DNA of 29,811 bases from Chromera velia. Its lineage: Eukaryota > Sar > Chromeraceae. The position numbers and the translations under genes are program-made. Location: assembly GCA_018398765.1 (NCBI GenBank), contig JAHBMJ010001513.1, forward strand, positions 1 through 29,811. The letters run 5' to 3'. The notes below the pieces were generated by a model. The model saw nothing but the letters and a program-made list of their open reading frames with translations. It ran no database searches and was not told the DNA's origin. This document shows positions 25,701 through 29,077 of this stretch, in pieces; position 1 is the first letter of the stretch, and every line of letters begins with the position of its first letter.

Positions 25701-28700
25701 GTGACGCCCCCGTAGTCCTTATAGACGGTGTAGACACTGTTGGAGGTCACGGCGGTGTCCTTCGTCCATGTGTCGCCTCTACCTATGTCTGAGGGGGGAA
25801 TGAGAATGACGGGGGTGCAAAACGTGCCGTCTCCTGTGAAGCCCAAGTTGCACGTGCAAGTGAAGGAGCTGCCGGTGTTCATACACTGAGCGTCCTCGTC
25901 GCAGTTGTTGGATCCAGCAATACACAGATCTGCAAAATCGCTCACACATGCTGATCGTTAGCAGTTGCATACGAATACGGACACACAAGGAACCGTGCGG
26001 GAAGGAGGAAATAACAAAGAAAGAATCAAAGAAAAAAAGTGAAAATTCGATGAAGACCGGTGTAGTCTTTGAGTCCTGAAGGAGACGCAATGAGAAACGA
26101 AGCACATCGATTCATCGCAAAAAACAGAAGTCAAATACATTACCATACAGCCAACCAACCTACCCGTGATCTCCGAGCTGCCCAATTGGATGTCCCCTAT
26201 GGATGCATTTATTTTCATACACAATTTCCATTTATTTTCATACAGAATACAGAAAAAGAATTCTGTATGAAAATGGATAACCAACCTACCCGTGATTTCC
26301 GAGCCGCCCAATTGGATGTCCCCTATTTTTATACACAATTTCCATTTAGTTTCATACAGAATACAGAAAAAGAATTCTGTATGAAAATAGATAACCAACC
26401 TACCCGTGATTTCCGAGCTGCCCAATTGGATGTCCCCTATGGAGACGTGCCCGTCTGCCCCCTGGCTGATTTTCTGCAGAACAAATTTGAAGGCCAAGAA
26501 AGGCCCTAAACTCCCGTCAGCACTGAACTCTTTCTTCTCCCCAATCGCCCAGGTTGTCTCTCCAGAATGAGACCCTATTTCCGTCCACCTCCCAGTTCCA
26601 TCTAGATCACTGGACCCGTACACTGACGCCTTGCTGATGCCCTGCTCTGTACAGCAGTCTGCTCGCAGCTCCATCATGTATTTCGAAATCTTCATCGGAC
26701 ACGGTACCAGGAGGACCAACTCGACAATCGCGTCACTACCGCTGTCGGTCCCCGAGTTAGCGATCGACCCCATGCCGTCCGAACAGAAACCTGAGGAGCC
26801 CACGGCAGTCCCCGGAGTGCCGTCGAAGGCCCCGCTGGGGGGGAATTCGGCGGAGTTGAAAGCATACACCCCTGCTCCGGTCCCCCCATCCTGGAAGTGG
26901 TTGATGTTCTTCCCCGCTCTGTATTGTCCGGGGCACGTTTGGCCTTTGTGGTTCTTGAACATCGTGTAGTACCCTGAGAACGTCACGGAGTTGTCCTTCG
27001 TCCACGAGTCCCCCCTCCCGATGTCGGGGGGGGGGATGGTGGCGAGGCCTGCAGGGAAGGATGGACACAGAGAGACGGATAGACACGGGGACACAAAAAA
27101 CACAAGAATATTCGACATAAGCACGTACTCACACACGCACACACAACACAGGCGTCTCGCCATATACACACGGACACACAAACACGGATACATAAACACT
27201 CACGAGCCTGCGGAAAATCCTGGCGACAAAGGCACACAGGGGGAACACTCAGAAAAGGAGCCGGACGATTGTCCCCGACGCCACCGTATACATATGAAAA
27301 TAAAAGCGTTGCTGCATGTGCGCAGCAAACGAATTGTATCCATCCATCCATCTGAAATGACGTACTGACTTGCTGAGCAGCTGACGCCATCCCCGAAGAA
27401 CCCCTCCTTGCAGGTGCAAGTGAAACTTCCGACCGTATTGACGCACTCAGCGTTCACGTCGCAGTTGTGGGGAGCTGCAAGAGGGCCGTGAGGGACGGTG
27501 GGACGTTTGTTTGCAGGCACATGCAGCAGCCAGGCAAACCTAGAAAGAATCTATGCGAAAGAAAGCAAGCAAGAGAGAGGAACCCAGCTGGATCTTCTGG
27601 CCGACAAGAGAGACTGTACGTATGAGTGGGTATTTAAATTTGCTAAACACAGACAGCTAACACCCAGACAGCAGACAGTGTTTATCTCTCTTTCCTCTTA
27701 GCACAGACTGACATGCAGACAGCAATGGAGGCAATCAAAGCAGATGCATGGACTCTGCATGGACGAGCGGATGGGCAAAAAGAGAACCAACCAACGTGCT
27801 TGCCAGCCAGGTGGCCAGTGAATTGGACACAAGAGGAACAAAAACGAGAGAGGAGGTTCAACATAAACATGCAGTCAATTAATCAGACAGAAAAACAGAC
27901 AAACTCACTCACCAGTCGGTACCTCCACTTCGATCCAGTCAAACTCTGCGGACACTGCCCCTTGACCGACAAGTGACAAAACAAGTCGGGAATGCCCCCT
28001 GCTGGTGTTGTCCTGATTCGTTCGCACAGCCACTTTGGTGTTTGTGGAAGGGTCCGTGTACACGTAAAAGTCAAAAACGCCATCTCCATGACTGTGCGCC
28101 TCGAGCTGGATGAACTCTTCTGAGGACGCGACTTTGGTTGTATCGCAATCGGCGGCCAGGCCGCTGTGCTGGTAGCACACGCTGTCTGAGCTAGACCACC
28201 TCATGAGGACGAGAAAAAAATTGGGGGTCCCTCCATCGGCATCGTCCCAGCCAAGTCCACTCCTCTGATTGATCGTCGTGTCGCCTGTCAGTCGCACACT
28301 TGCTCTCGCCGTGTACTCCCCTGTGGGTGCGGTCATCCAGAGCGACAGTGTGTGAGTAAATTTAATTATGTATCTACATTTAATACATGTATGTATGTAT
28401 GTATGTATGTGTGTGAGTAAATTTAATACACTGACCTGTGGGTGCGGTCATCCAGAGCGACAGTGTGTGAGTAAATTTAATTATGTATCTACATTTAATA
28501 CATGTATGTATGTATGTATGTATGTGTGTGAGTAAATTTAATACACTGACCTGTGGGTGCGGTCATCCAGAGCGACATAGGAGAATCCGCAGTCAGGTGC
28601 ATCGCCAGCTTCCCAGAGCTGACGGTGATGGAGCTGGTCGCGGGGTCTGACTGGTCTTTGGTCCTGCACGAGGGGACCGCCATGTGGGTTCTTGTGAATT

Positions 28701-28791
28701 TATTTGGAATGCACCTTTTTCTCTTCTTAATGTACCTGCTGTGCACGCAGGCTTAAGACGCTGGTGTCGGCTCGCACAGAGACGAACAGAC

Positions 28792-28826
<35 letters not shown>

Positions 28827-29077
28827 GAGACAGACGAACAGACAGACAGACAGACAGACAGACAGAGAGACAGACGAACAGACAGACGAACAGACAGACT
28901 ATATGTTTCTTCTTCTTCTCCCTCCTTTTCTTCATGAACACAACAGACAGACAAACAGACGAACAGACAGACGAACAGACAGACAGACAGACAGACAGAC
29001 AAGGCTGACGTACCATCTGGCAGAATCAAAAGATGTGAAATCATCCCGAACGATCACCGTGCTACACTCGTTGATGT
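813..29077 (-). CDS. Giant modular GAIN/GPS multi-span surface protein (33-exon model, partial)
   Basis: Reconstructed by eye from GT-AG sites and phase continuity; every join from exon 1 to exon 33 keeps frame apart from two single-base lesions. Order: EGF-like start and LamG-like domain, EGF, 14 discoidin (F5/8C)-like modules mixed with EGF units, five EGF plus sushi, GAIN-like region, GPS, helix 1, long charged cytosolic part, then at least four more hydrophobic helices. Known families with GAIN/GPS and several helices are polycystin-1-like proteins and adhesion GPCRs; I see no PLAT domain and cannot choose. The many disulphide-rich modules imply secretion, but the signal peptide is not in the window. 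The 3' end is also missing, because the last visible exon ends in a phase-2 donor at 811-812. Two stops and two frameshifts could mean a decaying allele or sequence error. Family assignment is inference; exon chain and motifs are seen. Confidence 0.8.
1076..1456 (-). CDS. Exon 32: transmembrane helix and charged loop
   Basis: 381 bp, phase 0-0: [14 protein letters not shown], helix [21 protein letters not shown], then a long loop rich in Arg/Lys/Glu and [10 protein letters not shown]. Acceptor TTGCAG; donor GTACCT is one of the weaker ones. The repeated theme T-F-A-S/A-F-A-S at helix starts in exons 31 and 32 hints at paired helices. Confidence 0.68.
1591..1795 (-). CDS. Exon 31: transmembrane helix
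   Basis: 205 bp, phase 2 in, phase 0 out: [15 protein letters not shown], then [23 protein letters not shown], a strong helix, then a charged loop [11 protein letters not shown]. Acceptor CTGCAG at the end of a (TCTG)n tract, donor GTCGGT. Confidence 0.7.
2072..2100 (-). CDS. Exon 30 (tentative micro-exon)
   Basis: 29 bp after CTGCAG, phase 0 in and phase 2 out: [10 protein letters not shown]. The open frame continues with Y-L-L-V-R-P-S-I, which resembles the start of a polycystin-type helix, so a later donor (GTGCGT at about 2062) is an alternative. Uncertain. Confidence 0.3.
2235..2265 (-). CDS. Exon 29 (tentative micro-exon)
   Basis: 31 bp between ATCAG and GTATGA, phase 2 in and phase 0 out, giving [10 protein letters not shown]. 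Proposed because it links the phases of exons 28 and 30. Exon 28 could also splice straight to exon 31, whose phase also fits. Confidence 0.3.
2361..2666 (-). CDS. Exon 28: Arg/Lys/Gly-rich cytosolic segment
   Basis: 306 bp, phase 2-2: [16 protein letters not shown], then [11 protein letters not shown], then a more ordered [14 protein letters not shown] and [10 protein letters not shown]. Acceptor CTGCAG, donor GTTGGT. Its first part is low-complexity, so coding status rests on frame continuity with exons 27 and 31. Confidence 0.58.
2930..3955 (-). CDS. Exon 27: long Ser/Glu-rich cytosolic segment
   Basis: 1,026 bp, phase 2-2, open. The N-terminal third looks folded ([35 protein letters not shown]). 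The rest alternates acidic-serine tracts (S-S-D-E-D-S-D-S-S) with a helical [15 protein letters not shown] and ends S-E-E-D-L-S-D. The serines suggest casein-kinase-type phosphorylation, which is inference. Acceptor at 3956 (ATGCAG) chosen; a weaker one at 3911 also keeps frame. I recognise no family. Confidence 0.65.
3956..4366 (-). other. Intron with CACT/CA microsatellite
   Basis: 411-bp intron between exons 26 and 27. Contains (CACT)n then (CA)n at about 4161-4230. Nothing else recognisable. Confidence 0.7.
4367..4690 (-). CDS. Exon 26: basic cytosolic segment after helix 1
   Basis: 324 bp, phase 2-2. Begins [14 protein letters not shown], then D-C-R-R-R-R-R-E-R and alternating Lys/Arg/Glu stretches, ending [10 protein letters not shown]. 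Highly charged, probably helical or disordered, no catalytic motif. Acceptor GTGCAG and donor GTGAGT are both strong. Confidence 0.68.
4748..4810. repeat. GT/GTGA microsatellite
   Basis: (GT)n passing into (GTGA)n on the plus strand inside the intron between exons 25 and 26. Confidence 0.9.
4976..5028 (-). CDS. Exon 25: first transmembrane helix
   Basis: A 53-bp exon, phase 0 in and phase 2 out, encoding [18 protein letters not shown], a clean membrane helix. Acceptor CCTGCAG, donor GTGAGC. The next residues after splicing, A-Q-R-A-E-R-R, are positively charged, so the C-terminal side should be cytosolic. Confidence 0.7.
5029..5456. repeat. (CTGA)n intron; repeat of the donor motif
   Basis: Most of this intron (about 5145-5456) is (CTGA)n with CTAA variants. 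On the gene strand it reads GTCAGTCAGTCA starting exactly at the exon 24 donor, so the splice site is the first unit of the repeat. Confidence 0.9.
5457..5597 (-). CDS. Exon 24: linker between GPS and first membrane helix
   Basis: 141 bp, phase 0-0, open: [15 protein letters not shown], then [15 protein letters not shown]. Acceptor CCTTAG is the only one in the gene without GCAG or ACAG/CCAG. The donor opens a 320-bp (GTCA)n tract, so the exact 5' splice site is the first of many identical candidates. No recognised domain. Confidence 0.65.
5835..5938 (-). CDS. Exon 23: GPS motif, second half
   Basis: 104 bp, phase 1 in, phase 0 out. Joined to exon 22 it gives W-T-L-A-G-G-C-V-T-L then [16 protein letters not shown], the C...W...GC...CxC spacing of a GPS motif. 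The usual cleavage triad H-L-(S/T) after CxC is replaced by I-R-A, so self-cleavage looks unlikely. Next comes a linker exon and then the first helix, as expected for GPS proteins. Confidence 0.8.
5939..6407 (-). other. Intron with duplicated exon 22 edge
   Basis: The last 41 or so bases of exon 22 with the donor (6405-6448) are repeated at 6301-6344, 104 bp away, separated by TATA/CATA-rich sequence. The remainder (5939-6300) is plain intron. Confidence 0.8.
6408..8519 (-). CDS. Exon 22: five EGF units, sushi-like unit and GAIN-like region
   Basis: 2,112 bp (704 codons), phase 1-1. EGF units at about residues 1-41, 42-83, 84-124 and 125-165 open with D-P-D-Q-C, E-D-E-C, I-D-E-C and M-D-E-C. 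Residues about 166-245 resemble a sushi/CCP repeat ([20 protein letters not shown]). A fifth EGF ([11 protein letters not shown]) follows. From about 288 onward comes a cysteine-poor region with a poly-Ser linker, [13 protein letters not shown] and P-T-L-S-I-A-I, and later [11 protein letters not shown], ending [11 protein letters not shown]. That pattern suits a GAIN domain leading to GPS. A basic S-G-R-R-L-E-D site might be cleaved by a furin-like protease; this is a guess. Confidence 0.85.
8551..8579. repeat. (GTGA)n microsatellite
   Basis: Short tetranucleotide run in the intron just upstream of exon 22. Confidence 0.9.
8706..9292 (-). CDS. Exon 21: discoidin-like module with a one-base frameshift
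   Basis: 587 bp, one base short of phase 1-1. The first part reads [18 protein letters not shown] to G-R-F-R-A-M-T; the rest ([37 protein letters not shown]) continues in the next frame. The break is at about 9148-9157, where sisters read A-M-(S/T)-N-T-x-W, so one missing A explains it. The last discoidin module before the large EGF/GAIN exon. Confidence 0.72.
9293..10463 (-). other. Long intron with CAGA and CACT repeats
   Basis: 1,171-bp intron between exons 20 and 21. (CAGA)n at about 9300-9330 lies next to the exon 21 acceptor, and (CACT/CATT)n fills 10045-10146. Plus-strand open frames here are repeat-driven and show no domain. Confidence 0.75.
10464..11078 (-). CDS. Exon 20: discoidin-like module (divergent, extra cysteine pair)
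   Basis: 615 bp, phase 1-1. [36 protein letters not shown], an inserted [28 protein letters not shown] and Y-N-W-F-K-F. The final strand (A-G-L-Y-G-R) lacks the usual G-D-I. The donor is uncertain: A|GTTGAA keeps phase 1 and agrees with exon 21. Confidence 0.72.
11079..11463 (-). other. Intron with CAGA repeat
   Basis: 385 bp between exons 19 and 20, with (CAGA)n at about 11121-11150 and GA/GGAT-rich stretches. No further feature seen. Confidence 0.7.
11464..11589 (-). CDS. Exon 19: EGF unit with doubtful 3' edge
   Basis: Opening [26 protein letters not shown], then N-P-G-F-T-D-A-S. The sixth cysteine found in the other units is missing before any usable donor. I used A|GTCAGTCG (phase 1, fits exon 20), but A|GTGGCC earlier also fits. 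Either way the unit has five cysteines, or its last loop is replaced by sequence of the (GTCA)n repeat type. Confidence 0.6.
11590..11900 (-). other. Intron, nothing notable
   Basis: 311 bp between exons 18 and 19. A short (GGCA)n run lies next to the exon 19 acceptor; otherwise unremarkable. Confidence 0.65.
11901..12023 (-). CDS. Exon 18: calcium-binding EGF unit
   Basis: 123 bp, phase 1-1: [26 protein letters not shown] and G-N-G-V-N-C-T, all six cysteines. Acceptor CTGCAG, donor GTGAGC. Same length as exon 17, so the two are probably tandem copies. Faint copies of its donor edge may lie at about 12196-12212 and 12266-12282. Confidence 0.82.
12306..12485. repeat. 90-bp tandem duplication inside an intron
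   Basis: Two copies of a 90-bp AT-rich unit (12306-12395, 12396-12485) beginning CAGACTATTATT and differing at only a few bases, ending 26 bp before exon 17. The rest of this 488-bp intron (12024-12511) holds a repeated AGAGAACTAGGGCTGT and two donor-like EGF edges. Confidence 0.9.
12512..12634 (-). CDS. Exon 17: calcium-binding EGF unit
   Basis: 123 bp, phase 1-1: [22 protein letters not shown] and G-N-G-T-D-C, the full six-cysteine pattern with the D-x-D-E-C calcium motif. Flanked by acceptor GTGCAG and donor GTCAGT. A truncated copy of its first 40 bases with a second acceptor lies upstream at 12711-12748. Confidence 0.82.
12597..12754. repeat. Exon 17 5' edge duplicated, 114-bp period
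   Basis: Positions 12601-12638 recur at 12715-12752 including the acceptor CTGCA. The second copy joins directly to TTTTCATACAGA, half of the palindromic element seen at 18.5, 26.2 and 29.1 kb. Confidence 0.85.
12900..13015. repeat. (GA)n low-complexity tract
   Basis: Purine tract of GAGA with short GGGAG and GAAAG interruptions in the 500-bp intron between exons 16 and 17. Confidence 0.92.
13135..13752 (-). CDS. Exon 16: discoidin-like module, followed by EGF exons
   Basis: 618 bp, phase 1-1, intact. [68 protein letters not shown] and G-E-I-R-L-Y-G-M-V. The donor is GTGGGT. It is the last module before a run of three stand-alone EGF exons. Confidence 0.8.
13753..14325 (-). other. Intron, 573 bp, no clear content
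   Basis: Between exons 15 and 16. A GATC-rich patch (13905-13920) and an open minus frame at about 13930-14010 are present; the latter does not fit the phase of its neighbours. Confidence 0.6.
14326..15087 (-). CDS. Exon 15: EGF plus discoidin-like module
   Basis: 762 bp, phase 1-1, intact. [19 protein letters not shown] through [19 protein letters not shown]. The discoidin part matches exon 13 along its length ([39 protein letters not shown]). It ends [11 protein letters not shown] with A|GTCAGT as donor. Confidence 0.82.
15088..15436 (-). other. Intron, purine-rich
   Basis: 349 bp between exons 14 and 15; purine-rich on the plus strand, so pyrimidine-rich on the gene strand, with a short A-run at 15381-15392. 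Confidence 0.65.
15437..16038 (-). CDS. Exon 14: discoidin-like module with a one-base frameshift
   Basis: 602 bp, one base short of the length needed for phase 1-1. It opens [20 protein letters not shown] and reads to S-A-E-R-P; the frame that continues the module ([21 protein letters not shown]) is offset by one. The break lies in a C/G run at about 15835-15846, where the family motif W-P-P-S-G-x-F-D would sit. Losing one C from a five-C run explains it, either as mutation or as a homopolymer error. Sister of exon 12. Confidence 0.72.
16039..16494 (-). other. Intron, nothing notable
   Basis: 456 bp between exons 13 and 14; GCATG-rich patch at about 16180-16250 and a purine tract, no further feature. 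Confidence 0.65.
16495..17232 (-). CDS. Exon 13: EGF plus discoidin-like module 9
   Basis: 738 bp, phase 1-1, intact. [20 protein letters not shown], then [16 protein letters not shown]. Module landmarks: [59 protein letters not shown] and G-D-I-Q-L-F-G-T-E. Nearly the same protein as exon 15, pointing to recent duplication. The acceptor sits at the end of a (CTGC)n tract. Confidence 0.82.
17233..17555 (-). other. Intron with CAGG repeat at the acceptor
   Basis: (CAGG)n with a few interruptions at 17236-17286 abuts the exon 13 acceptor, reading (CCTG)n on the gene strand. A short GATATGATAT palindrome lies at about 17488-17515. Confidence 0.75.
17556..18161 (-). CDS. Exon 12: discoidin-like module 8
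   Basis: 606 bp, phase 1-1, intact. [23 protein letters not shown] opening, [45 protein letters not shown] and [10 protein letters not shown]. It is clearly the sister of exon 14: both have [15 protein letters not shown] and D-I-E-L-I-G, not shared by other modules. Confidence 0.8.
18222..18280. repeat. Diverged palindromic element copy
   Basis: ATTTCATACAGAATTC on the left and GATTTCTGTATCAAATG on the right form an imperfect hairpin, related to the elements at 18511-18555. No exon-edge copy is visible beside it. Confidence 0.6.
18471..18710. repeat. Three copies of the exon 11 3' edge with palindromic element, 100-bp period
   Basis: The 41-bp edge of exon 11 plus donor occurs at 18471, 18571 and 18671. 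Between copies lies CTTTCATACAGAATTC...GTATGAAAG (18511-18555 and 18611-18655), able to fold back on itself. The two intronic copies are nearly identical, with one T/C change in the spacer. Confidence 0.95.
18672..19415 (-). CDS. Exon 11: EGF plus discoidin-like module 7, with an in-frame TAG near its end
   Basis: 744 bp, phase 1-1. [13 protein letters not shown], then [21 protein letters not shown]. The module contains [31 protein letters not shown] and G-F-G-D-I. The next codon is TAG (18694-18696), where sister modules have a polar residue followed by L-Y; two tandem copies of this exon edge just downstream both keep CAG. A C-to-T change after duplication is the simplest reading. The donor GTCAGT follows A-E-A-P-E. 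Confidence 0.72.
19416..19975. repeat. Minisatellite that includes the exon 11 acceptor
   Basis: A unit containing CTGCAGACGGACAAGTAGAC, a (CAGA)n run, GGACAAATTCAGAACG and GATTTGTTTGGTCTGA is repeated with long and short variants; the CTGCAG acceptor context appears about seven times (near 19416, 19517, 19558, 19660, 19698, 19809, 19911). Intronic, between exons 10 and 11. Confidence 0.9.
20197..20820 (-). CDS. Exon 10: discoidin-like module 6 (divergent)
   Basis: 624 bp, phase 1-1, open throughout. The opening [21 protein letters not shown] and the middle [10 protein letters not shown] fit the family. An extra cysteine pair (G-C-G-D-T-T-D-C) lies before L-E-T-P-C. The C-terminal half reads [25 protein letters not shown] and G-E-L-I-L-Y-G-D-V. 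It most resembles module 10 (exon 20), which shares the additional C-x(n)-D-C insertion and F-N-W/Y-N-W-F core. Confidence 0.77.
21030..21735. repeat. 42-bp minisatellite, about 16-17 copies
   Basis: The unit starts like CAAGAAGAATACCCAAAAGC and ends GGACACGAGCAGAGCGAC. Since 42 is divisible by three, both strands stay open in several frames (14-residue repeats). It lies wholly in the 956-bp intron between exons 9 and 10, beginning about 40 bp after the exon 9 donor. Confidence 0.93.
21777..22529 (-). CDS. Exon 9: EGF plus discoidin-like module 5
   Basis: 753 bp, phase 1-1. EGF opening [10 protein letters not shown], then G-S-S-F-T-C-S-C and [15 protein letters not shown]. The module carries [43 protein letters not shown] and [13 protein letters not shown] ended the exon at donor GTCAGT (phase 1). 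Reading on gives an open frame through the 42-bp repeat, but that frame is a by-product of the repeat length. Confidence 0.8.
22530..22934 (-). other. Intron, nothing notable
   Basis: 405 bp between exons 8 and 9. A loosely repeated GAGAGCAATCCTAA...GACGCTCATTC.AGTGCA segment occurs at about 22668-22740 and 22750-22815. Confidence 0.65.
22935..23573 (-). CDS. Exon 8: discoidin-like module 4
   Basis: 639 bp, phase 1-1. It begins [24 protein letters not shown], a slightly divergent opening (Ser for Gly and W-R-K-D for W-T-K-D). Then [43 protein letters not shown] and G-D-I-K-L. The donor is embedded in GTGAGTGAGTGAG. The 5' edge is partly repeated in the upstream intron at 23633-23672. Confidence 0.77.
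23530..23675. repeat. Exon 8 5' edge duplicated beside a TGTTGCAG spacer
   Basis: GATGTCTGCCGGAG...GACGCTGCAGGAGAGA occurs at the exon (23530-23586) and again, shortened, at 23633-23672. Between them is a spacer rich in TGTTGCAG and GCAGAATG (23591-23633). Confidence 0.8.
24014..24598 (-). CDS. Exon 7: discoidin-like module 3
   Basis: 585 bp, phase 1-1, with T as the last exonic base before donor GTCAGT. Complete module: [57 protein letters not shown]. It is shorter than its neighbours because the stretch between R-S-S and W-P-P-S-G is reduced. Closest in wording to modules 1 and 2 (I-S-K-A instead of P-S-K-M), suggesting these three form a subgroup. Confidence 0.78.
24568..24755. repeat. 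Exon 7 5' edge duplicated beside a similar TGTTGCAG spacer
   Basis: The exon edge (24568-24617) has a diverged copy at 24711-24755. The spacer 24650-24690 (ACCTGAGGTGTTGCAG, TTGCAGAATG) closely matches the one next to exon 8. Confidence 0.65.
24740..24985. repeat. Minisatellite of GGCAGACTCTATGG units
   Basis: Four copies of GGCAGACTCTATGGTTTCTT plus CCCTCCTTTTCTTCAGACAGACAG, with CAGA runs of different length between them, in the intron between exons 6 and 7 (24599-25188 has no other feature). Confidence 0.92.
25189..25929 (-). CDS. Exon 6: EGF plus discoidin-like module 2, with an in-frame TGA
   Basis: 741 bp, phase 1-1. The EGF unit starts [10 protein letters not shown] and runs into [15 protein letters not shown]. 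The module is open on both sides of a TGA at 25445-25447, and both halves are in the same frame. That codon falls five residues after the Tyr (or Phe) in A-Y-T-F-E-S, where nearly every sister module has Arg, so CGA to TGA is the simplest explanation. If real, the stop would truncate the protein ahead of GPS and all membrane helices. The C-terminal half ends [11 protein letters not shown]. Confidence 0.7.
26161..26450. repeat. Three copies of the exon 5 3' edge with palindromic element
   Basis: The 45-bp edge with donor GTAGGTTGGTT occurs at 26161, 26287 and 26401 (periods 126 and 114). TTTTCATACAGAATAC...GAATTCTGTATGAAAA hairpins lie at 26235-26273 and 26350-26387. The remainder of the intron (25930-26160) is plain. 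Confidence 0.95.
26404..27048 (-). CDS. Exon 5: discoidin-like (F5/8C) module 1
   Basis: 645 bp, phase 1-1, one complete module of about 214 residues. It shows the order shared by all modules here: [28 protein letters not shown], invariant Arg, S-V-Y-G-S, W-T-E-I-G-S, S-G-E-T, F-S-A-D, F-K-F and G-D-I-Q-L. F5/8C domains bind carbohydrates, lipids or proteins at cell surfaces; assignment rests on the P-P-S-G-x-F-D-G and S-W-T-E-L-G-S strands. Two conserved cysteines (C-P-G and P-C) probably pair. Its 3' edge with donor is present three times (see the repeat at 26161-26450). Confidence 0.75.
27049..27369 (-). other. Intron, CA-rich
   Basis: 321 bp between exons 4 and 5 with scattered ACACAC; no other feature. 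Confidence 0.65.
27370..27474 (-). CDS. Exon 4: single EGF-like unit
   Basis: Encodes [18 protein letters not shown] and F-F-G-D-G-V-S-C, all six EGF cysteines, but without the usual D-x-D-E-C calcium-binding opening. Phase 1-1; the donor is A|GTCAGT, and joining to exon 5 gives C-S-A-S-L-A-T-I-P-P, matching the C-S-A-L-T-L-I-P-P linker found uninterrupted in the fused EGF-discoidin exons. Here an intron therefore lies exactly at the EGF/discoidin seam that the other exons lack. Confidence 0.8.
27475..27912 (-). other. Intron, nothing notable
   Basis: 438 bp between exons 3 and 4; no repeat or coding signal recognised. Confidence 0.6.
27913..28320 (-). CDS. Exon 3: LamG-like beta-sandwich, second half
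   Basis: Open for 136 codons, phase 1-1, beginning [11 protein letters not shown] and ending [10 protein letters not shown]. Motifs such as V-F-D-F-Y-V-Y and W-I-E-V-E-V suit the last strands of a concanavalin-like sandwich, which usually binds glycans or proteins outside the cell. Two cysteines (V-C-Y-Q and A-D-C-D) could pair. Its acceptor CCCACAG is the last base group of a duplicated piece of exon 2, so exons 2 and 3 were probably one exon. The donor GTGAGTGAGT is itself a tiny repeat. Confidence 0.65.
28321..28550 (-). repeat. Intron 2: exactly two 115-bp tandem units
   Basis: Units 28321-28435 and 28436-28550 are practically identical, and the first 26 bases of each (CTGTGGGTGCGGTCATCCAG...) match the end of exon 2 at 28551-28576. 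The gene-strand donor and acceptor are both made from the same CCCACAG|G sequence. Confidence 0.95.
28551..28735 (-). CDS. Exon 2: LamG-like beta-sandwich, first half
   Basis: Encodes a segment ending [14 protein letters not shown] then S-L-W-M-T-A-P-T-G, the strand pattern of a jelly-roll lectin-like domain. The 5' edge is uncertain: the acceptor reads CACAGCAG|G, a NAGNAG site, so the exon may start at 28735 (giving Trp at the junction, the residue expected there) or 28738 (giving Cys-Arg). Both keep frame. The donor GTCAGT lies immediately left of 28551, and the last 26 bases are repeated twice inside the next intron. Domain naming is from strand pattern and residue style only. Confidence 0.6.
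28776..29001. repeat. CAGA/CGAACAGA microsatellite
   Basis: (CAGA)n with GAGA and CGAA interruptions in the intron between exons 1 and 2, broken by CTTCTTCTTCTCCCTCC at 28910-28935. Confidence 0.92.
29014..29077 (-). CDS. Exon 1 (first visible): EGF-like start leading into a beta-sandwich domain
   Basis: The 64-bp exon follows acceptor CCTGCAG and ends at donor GTACGT, phase 1 in and phase 2 out. It begins with the calcium-binding EGF opening D-I-N-E-C but moves at once to [14 protein letters not shown], typical of the first strand of LamG/concanavalin-like sandwiches (DDF...W). Because it enters in phase 1, an upstream exon must supply the first base, so the gene begins further right, probably beyond the window. 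A detached copy of its 5' edge lies at 29185-29207. Confidence 0.65.
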
